Of a stretch of DNA of 64,000 nt, positions 59,821-64,000 are shown piece by piece. The DNA is from Phycisphaerales bacterium UBA2421 (GTDB lineage: Bacteria > Planctomycetota > Phycisphaerae > Tepidisphaerales > Tepidisphaeraceae): the NCBI GenBank assembly GCA_002343075.1, contig DDRH01000010.1, positions 698 to 64,697 of the forward strand. The letters are read 5' to 3'. The translations under genes and the position numbers were made by a program. The notes beneath the pieces were generated by a model. The model was given only the letters and a program-made list of their open reading frames with translations, was not told the DNA's origin and ran no database searches. Each line of letters opens with the position of its first letter. Position 1 is the first letter of the stretch.

Positions 59821-60052
59821 ACAAATCTTCATAAAACTTCTGAATGAAGGTGTCGACGTTTGGCGACCGGTACCGGGATATCGCGTTGATTCCAACACAT
59901 ACATTGTGCTGCGATCAGAGCATTATGATCCTGAGGCTGAGACCTGGGAGTTTCCGCCGGGTTCGGTGGTCGTTTGTGAGAACCACGCCTCCTCGGATGG
60001 CGAGATTTTTGCAGCGGTGCGTCACCGTGAACTTGACAAGCGAACTGCGTGA
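59813..60052 (+). CDS. Small acidic protein, candidate partner/antitoxin of the E5-like RNase
   Basis: 79 residues from the ATG at 59813, overlapping the previous stop by eight bases. Starts M-V-E-Q-I-F-I-K-L-L-N-E-G-V-D-V-W-R-P-V, then W-E-F-P-P-G-S-V-V near residue 50. The L-x-E-G-x-D-V-W-R-P-V motif is shared by small uncharacterised bacterial proteins. Overlap and order suit a toxin-partner pair, and a high acidic content suits a tRNA-mimic inhibitor (inference). It is followed 26 bases later by moxR. Confidence 0.6.
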   Translation: MVEQIFIKLLNEGVDVWRPVPGYRVDSNTYIVLRSEHYDPEAETWEFPPGSVVVCENHASSDGEIFAAVRHRELDKRTA

Positions 60053-60078
60053 ACCACGACATCGCAAGGGATAAATTC

Positions 60079-61092
60079 ATGAGTCAGCAGAATATAGAAG
60101 CCGCGACTGAGTCGTTTCGACGGGATTATCGCGCAGTGCACGCGGAAATCTCAAAGGCGATTGTGGGCCACCAGGCAATCATTGACGGCGTGCTTACCTG
60201 CCTGTTTGTCGGCGGGCATGCACTGCTTGAGGGCGTGCCGGGGTTGGGTAAGACGGCGCTCATTCGCTCGCTTTCGGAAGCGTTGCACCTGAAGTTCAGC
60301 CGCATTCAGTTCACACCCGATCTGATGCCCGCTGACGTCATTGGCACCAATATTATGCAGACTGACGACAGCGGACGGCGCGCGTTTCAGTTTCAGCACG
60401 GGCCGATTTTTGCGCAGATTGTCCTCGCGGATGAAATCAATCGTGCCACCCCGAAGACGCAAAGCGCGCTGCTCGAAGCAATGCAGGAAAAGCAGGTGAC
60501 TGCCGGTGGGGAGGTGCGCAAGCTGGAGGCGCCGTTTTTTGTAATGGCGACACAGAATCCGCTAGAACAGGAGGGGACCTATCCCTTACCGGAAGCACAG
60601 CTTGACCGTTTCTTCTTCAAACTGGTAGTCAACTACAGCAGCCGAGATGAGCTGCATGAAATTCTTGCCCGAACCACCGCAGGCAAGGTGCCGAAGGTCG
60701 AGCCGGTGCTGGATGCATCAAAGATCATCGAGTATCAGAAACTGGTGCAGCGGGTGATCATTGCGCCCCATGTGCAGGATTTTGCCATCCGTTGCACGCT
60801 GGCAACGCATCCGCAGGGTCCGTATGCCATTCCGATGGTCAACCAGTTCATCCGCGTCGGCGCGTCACCGCGTGCGGCTCAGGCAATCGTCCTCGCGGCA
60901 AAGGTGAAGGCGCTTCTTGACGGCCGTTATCACGCAGCGTTCGACGACATCAAAGCTGTCGCCATCCCGGCCATGCGACACCGGATAATTATGAATTTTG
61001 AAGGTGAAGCCGAAGGAATGACCACCGACATGGTGCTGGAAAAAGTCATCAACGAAACGCCAACCGCGGCGGAGGTGGCGGGGGCGCGATGA
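60079..61092 (+). CDS. MoxR-family AAA+ ATPase
   Basis: 337 residues from the ATG at 60079, preceded by AAGGGA; a GTG at 60049 is in frame. Walker A G-V-P-G-L-G-K-T at 52-59, Walker B V-L-A-D-E-I-N-R at 115-122, sensor 1 M-A-T-Q-N-P-x-E near 158 and arginine finger/sensor 2 region G-A-S-P-R-A near 268 define the MoxR/RavA group. MoxR proteins act as chaperone-like ATPases that cooperate with VWA-containing proteins, here the DUF58, BatA and giant VWA proteins of the same operon. The stop overlaps the next tiny gene by four bases. Confidence 0.93.
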   Translation: MSQQNIEAATESFRRDYRAVHAEISKAIVGHQAIIDGVLTCLFVGGHALLEGVPGLGKTALIRSLSEALHLKFSRIQFTPDLMPADVIGTNIMQTDDSGRRAFQFQHGPIFAQIVLADEINRATPKTQSALLEAMQEKQVTAGGEVRKLEAPFFVMATQNPLEQEGTYPLPEAQLDRFFFKLVVNYSSRDELHEILARTTAGKVPKVEPVLDASKIIEYQKLVQRVIIAPHVQDFAIRCTLATHPQGPYAIPMVNQFIRVGASPRAAQAIVLAAKVKALLDGRYHAAFDDIKAVAIPAMRHRIIMNFEGEAEGMTTDMVLEKVINETPTAAEVAGAR

Positions 61093-61163
61093 ATGGGATT
61101 TGGAGTGTCTTTTTCTGGTTACTGATGACAGCGTTGCTTTGGCGGAAGATTTTTACGCTGTAG
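61089..61163 (+). CDS. 24-residue single-span membrane peptide
   Basis: Reads M-N-G-I-W-S-V-F-F-W-L-L-M-T-A-L-L-W-R-K-I-F-T-L: a hydrophobic span with a Lys/Arg positive patch. ATGA overlap with moxR argues that it is translated. Function unknown. Confidence 0.5.
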   Translation: MNGIWSVFFWLLMTALLWRKIFTL

Positions 61164-61245
61164 TCAACCTGGATATCTGGGCGATTTGGCAGCGACGGTC
61201 AATATCAATGATGTTGCAAAGCCACTTTCACACGGGAGTATAGGT

Positions 61246-61473
61246 ATGCCGAACGAGATAACATTCGTCGTCACTGAAGACGACGTAGACGGCGGCTTCA
61301 CCGCCCATGCACGGGTAAAAGATGGCAACCGCGATATCTTCAGCGAAGGTGACGAGCGCGAATCGCTTATCAAGAACGTCCGCGAAGCTATTGATGCCGC
61401 ATTCGACGCAGGCGAGCGAAAGCCGGAGTTGATTCACCTCCACTTTGTCCGTGACGAGGTGGCGGCAGGATGA
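61246..61473 (+). CDS. Small HicB-like protein
   Basis: 75 residues from the ATG at 61246, GGAG seven bases upstream. E-I-T-F-V-V-T-E-D-D-V-D-G-G-F-T-A-H-A near the start and L-I-H-L-H-F-V-R-D-E-V at the end are typical of the small HicB/RNase-H-like fold proteins often misnamed 2-oxoisovalerate dehydrogenase. No DNA-binding domain and no HicA partner are present. It may bind RNA or protein. The stop overlaps the next start (ATGA). Confidence 0.7.
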   Translation: MPNEITFVVTEDDVDGGFTAHARVKDGNRDIFSEGDERESLIKNVREAIDAAFDAGERKPELIHLHFVRDEVAAG

Positions 61474-61637
61474 GTCGTCAAACAGAAGATGATTTTCTCA
61501 GTTATCGCATGCCAGATCTCGGTAACGAGTTGGAGACGCGCCGGCGTCTGAACAAGATCGACTTCTGGGGCACGCTAATCGTCGCAACATGCATTGGGGT
61601 GTCTTTCATTTGTTTTGTGGTATGGACTGGAAGGTAA
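61470..61637 (+). CDS. 55-residue membrane microprotein
   Basis: ATGA overlap with the HicB-like gene. Hydrophilic, charged N-terminus (about residues 1-31) with L-E-T-R-R-R-L-N, then one membrane span, F-W-G-T-L-I-V-A-T-C-I-G-V-S-F-I, and a short tail. No family recognised. Confidence 0.5.
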   Translation: MSRQTEDDFLSYRMPDLGNELETRRRLNKIDFWGTLIVATCIGVSFICFVVWTGR

Positions 61638-61643
61638 GCTCAC

Positions 61644-61754
61644 GTGTCGCGCCGTCGCGGATGGTACTGGTTGATTTTCTTCCCGTTAATCGGCGCGGTG
61701 GTCGCGGCGGTGTGGTGGTATCGCGGGTTGCTGCAGAGTGTGATGCCGCAGTAA
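61644..61754 (+). CDS. 36-residue membrane microprotein
   Basis: GTG start six bases after the upstream stop. R-R-R-G-W-Y-W precedes one hydrophobic span (L-I-F-F-P-L-I-G-A-V-V-A-A-V-W-W). Positive-inside rule puts the N-terminus in the cytoplasm. Coding status rests on operon position. Confidence 0.4.
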   Translation: MSRRRGWYWLIFFPLIGAVVAAVWWYRGLLQSVMPQ

Positions 61755-61775
61755 ATCCATGAATGACAGGTAGTT

Positions 61776-62000
61776 ATGGCCCTATACAAAGTCCCTCCCA
61801 ACACCGGCAAAGTGCGCGTCGCCATGTTTCATGGCGGCGCGTATGCAGTCTGGAATGGCAAGCAGGGTGCGAATGAGTTTCGAATTCTCGTGCGCACCAA
61901 GCGGCAGGCGGAGGCGATTGCCCGGGCGATCAACGAAAAGCGTCATAATGGCGAGATTGATACCGCCGGCTGGTCGGCTTTTGAGGAGACCCCACAGTGA
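61776..62000 (+). CDS. Small conserved-looking protein in the Bat operon, function unknown
   Basis: 74 residues. Short strands (G-K-V-R-V-A-M-F-H-G-G-A-Y; E-F-R-I-L-V-R-T-K-R-Q-A) then a helix (A-E-A-I-A-R-A-I-N-E-K), reminiscent of small RNA-binding folds. The stop overlaps the DUF58 start by four bases (GTGA). No family recognised. Confidence 0.6.
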   Translation: MALYKVPPNTGKVRVAMFHGGAYAVWNGKQGANEFRILVRTKRQAEAIARAINEKRHNGEIDTAGWSAFEETPQ

Positions 62001-62923
62001 TCGCCGCACCCGCAAAATCGGCTCGCACGCAACTGCTCGACTCGCAGTTCATGGCCCGTCTTGATCAACTCGATCTACTCTCGCGCAAACTGCTCGCCGG
62101 CAAGATGAAGGGTGAGCGGCGCAGCAAGCGGCGGGGACAGTCGGTCGAGTTTGCAGACTTCCGTAACTATGTAATTGGCGATGACTTACGTTTCATCGAC
62201 TGGAACATCTATGCTCGGCTCGACAAGCTGTTCCTCAAGCTGTTTTTGGAAGAGGAAGACCTGTCACTTTATGTGTTGATCGACACCAGCTTGAGTATGG
62301 ATTGGCCCCGAAGTGGAGCAAGGCCTGCCGATTTTAACAAGCTGCACTACGCCCGTAAGCTCGCGGCGGCGCTCGGATACATCGGATTGGTGAACTACAA
62401 CCGGGTGAACGTCGTAGCGCTCAGTGACACCGTCGTTGCCGAGACCGGAGGCATGCGCGGACGTCGGCGGGTGGCGCAAATGCTCGATTTCGTCAGCGGG
62501 CTGCAGCCGCAGGGGGCGAGTCATTTCGCAGCCGCGTGCAAGCGGTTTGCGCTGGCCAATCGTCAGAAGGGCGTGTGCGTGGTGATCAGTGATTTCTACG
62601 ACAAGAGTGGTTTTGAGACCGGCCTTCGCTATCTCGCCAGCGGTAAGTATGACCTTTTCGCCGTTCAAGTCCTTTCCCCTGCCGAGATCGAGCCTGAACT
62701 GCAGGGCGACCTTAAGCTGAAAGATATTGAAGATGCCGACCTCGCTGAAGTGAGCATCACGCAGCCTCTGATAAAAAAGTATAAAGCCAACCTGAATGCG
62801 TACTGCCTTTCGCTGAAAGAGTACGTCACTCGCCGCGGGGGAACGTATCTGTTCACGAACTCAAACGTGCCATTCGAGACGGTCGTCCTGAACTACCTAC
62901 GCGAGAGGAGGCTTCTGGGATGA
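61997..62923 (+). CDS. DUF58 protein with VWA domain
   Basis: 308 residues, GTG start overlapping the previous stop. R-R-G-Q-S-V-E-F-A-D-F-R-N-Y near residue 46 and D-D-L-R-F-I-D-W-N near 62 are the DUF58 signature; the VWA core follows with V-L-I-D-T-S-L-S-M (MIDAS, Asp96-Ser100) and V-V-I-S-D-F-Y-D near residue 195. DUF58 proteins are MoxR partners; in the Bat system they are soluble or peripheral. The stop overlaps the BatA start (ATGA). Confidence 0.92.
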   Translation: MIAAPAKSARTQLLDSQFMARLDQLDLLSRKLLAGKMKGERRSKRRGQSVEFADFRNYVIGDDLRFIDWNIYARLDKLFLKLFLEEEDLSLYVLIDTSLSMDWPRSGARPADFNKLHYARKLAAALGYIGLVNYNRVNVVALSDTVVAETGGMRGRRRVAQMLDFVSGLQPQGASHFAAACKRFALANRQKGVCVVISDFYDKSGFETGLRYLASGKYDLFAVQVLSPAEIEPELQGDLKLKDIEDADLAEVSITQPLIKKYKANLNAYCLSLKEYVTRRGGTYLFTNSNVPFETVVLNYLRERRLLG

Positions 62924-64000
62924 GCTGGTTTCCCTCGTTCCTCAACCCCCTTACCGCCGCCTTCGCCGCCGCGGTGGTGGTTCCTTCACTGCTCCTGCTC
63001 TACTTTCTCAAGCTCCGTCGAAAAGAAATGGAGTTTGCATCGACGATTCTCTGGAAGAAGAGTATTCAGGATCTACAGGTGAACGCGCCGTTTCAGAAGC
63101 TGCGGCAGAATCTGCTCTTGATTCTGCAGATGCTCCTGCTGCTGCTGTTGCTGCTGGCGCTGTCCCGGCCGATTTCCCACTACACGCCGGGTGCAGGCAA
63201 GAGCAGCGTGATTCTGATCGATCGCTCTGCATCCATGTCCGCAAAAGAGCCAGGCGGGGGCTCCCGGCTGGACTCTGCCAAACGGCAGGCGAAAGATCTT
63301 GTGGATTCGATGGACCGAAACGGTTATTCGATGGTGATCGCCTTTGATGACGATGCAAAGGTGGTCCAGGGTTTCACCTCCGACCGCGCCGCTCTGAAGC
63401 GGGCGATTGACTCAGTCGGCCCGAGCGATCGCAAGACCAATCTGAAGCTGGCGTATCAACTGGCCGAGGCGCAGGTCGCGTTCATCCCCGAACAAAATCG
63501 CACCAATATAGACCCGCCGGCGGTCTGGCTTTACAGCGACGGGCGTGTCGCCGATTCGACGGGGCTTTCGATTAAGTCGCCGGTCACGCTCGTGCAGGTG
63601 GGCAGTGAAGATGTGAAGAATATCGGCATCGTGGCGCTGAGCGCAAAGCGCAATTACGACCGCCCGGCAGAGGTGCAGATCTTTGCAAGGCTGGCCAATT
63701 TTGGGGCTGAGCCTGTAAAGGCCCAGGTTCAGTTAAGCATTTCGCCGATGAACCCTGACAACCCGGAAACAGATGCGTTTGTGGTAAGTCGAGTGGCGGA
63801 GGTGTCTCTGCCGCCGGAGCGGTGGACGGATGACGATCGCAGAACCGCGGAGCAATCGACTGGCTTTCTGGTGCGCGATGGGGTGGAGTTCAACCTCGAC
63901 CTCACGACGGCAGCGGTGATTCGGGTTGAGCAGATGAACCGCGAAGGCGACGCGCTGGCAGCCGACGATGCCGCGATGGTTGTTGTCCCCCCACCGAAGG
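62920..64000 (+). CDS. BatA-like membrane protein with VWA domain (cut by window end)
   Basis: The first 360 residues are visible. N-terminal BatA module F-L-N-P-L-T-A-A-F-A-A-A-V-V-V-P with a helix at 8-30, K-L-R-R-K-E-M-E-F-A-S-T, a second helix (65-82), and a VWA domain with V-I-L-I-D-R-S-A-S-M (MIDAS Asp101, Ser103, Ser105) and a later D-x-x-T of N-L-K-L-A-Y-Q-L. Then a beta-rich extracytoplasmic region. Forms the membrane partner of DUF58 and MoxR in the Bat aerotolerance-type operon. The ATGA overlap with DUF58 signals co-translation. Confidence 0.9.
   Translation, partial: MSWFPSFLNPLTAAFAAAVVVPSLLLLYFLKLRRKEMEFASTILWKKSIQDLQVNAPFQKLRQNLLLILQMLLLLLLLLALSRPISHYTPGAGKSSVILIDRSASMSAKEPGGGSRLDSAKRQAKDLVDSMDRNGYSMVIAFDDDAKVVQGFTSDRAALKRAIDSVGPSDRKTNLKLAYQLAEAQVAFIPEQNRTNIDPPAVWLYSDGRVADSTGLSIKSPVTLVQVGSEDVKNIGIVALSAKRNYDRPAEVQIFARLANFGAEPVKAQVQLSISPMNPDNPETDAFVVSRVAEVSLPPERWTDDDRRTAEQSTGFLVRDGVEFNLDLTTAAVIRVEQMNREGDALAADDAAMVVVPPPK

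Overview
The window looks like a chromosome segment of a Planctomycetota bacterium, most likely class Phycisphaerae. The pointers are a PVC-type small basic protein, secreted proteins with PEP-CTERM tails, an eukaryote-type (GT3) glycogen synthase, a large MoxR/DUF58/BatA operon, an LpxI lipid A pathway enzyme and a secreted protein with an L-E-x-R-x-L-L-A motif near its start. Most of the DNA is GC-rich, gene-dense and ordinary in layout; the taxonomic call is inference from gene content. | LAYOUT. 1-4.6 kb: end of tadA, then three consecutive TPR-type membrane or secreted proteins. 4.7-8.7 kb: a DUF502 membrane protein and a regulatory phosphotransferase set, hpf - EIIA (PtsN type) - HPr - enzyme I, with no sugar permease. 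8.8-11.6 kb: RNase E/G with a very long disordered tail. 11.7-18.9 kb: a PLP aminotransferase, the small basic protein with its terminator, a Fur-family regulator followed by a secreted protein, an HTH protein, rsmA, a DUF4149 membrane protein, a secreted protein and glutamate dehydrogenase. 18.9-23.1 kb: an accessory island, partly lower in GC, holding three copies of an Rhs core fragment. Two of them lead into different C-terminal tips and a following small gene (candidate immunity). Next come a truncated REP-type (Y1) transposase, a repeat-rich stretch with four copies of a 16-bp palindrome very like a ParB/parS site, and tRNA-Leu(GAG). 23.1-28.3 kb: a secreted hydrolase, a DeoC-like protein, a short and a full-length aldehyde dehydrogenase (a split ALDH16 arrangement) and an amidohydrolase. 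28.5-44.1 kb: secreted and catabolic enzymes: metalloprotease, M14 carboxypeptidase, DUF3592 protein, glycogen synthase, PEP-CTERM alkaline phosphatase, M19 dipeptidase, HDAC-like deacetylase, SGNH hydrolase, PEP-CTERM DNRLRE-type protein and GH78 rhamnosidase. 44.2-50.4 kb: a glycosyltransferase-like membrane protein with TPRs, DUF2071, DCC protein, lpxI, moaD/moaE, DUF4149 and endonuclease III. 50.5-64 kb: a Gln/Met-rich membrane protein, an Fe(III)-type ABC binding protein and permease without an ATPase gene, an NHL lipoprotein, and a Bat-type operon: giant VWA protein, a colicin-E5-like RNase plus small partner, MoxR, four or five microproteins, DUF58 and BatA (cut by the window end). | HOW THE PARTS FIT. 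EIIA, HPr and EI should form a phosphorelay that senses metabolic state, next to a ribosome hibernation factor, as in the nitrogen-PTS loci of Proteobacteria. The MoxR ATPase, DUF58 and VWA proteins are expected to work together at the membrane. The toxin-like pair inside that operon and the Rhs tip array are the two places where an interbacterial or intragenomic conflict function is most likely. The parS-like palindrome cluster is the strongest non-coding signal. All family names come from reading the protein sequences; no database search was run.
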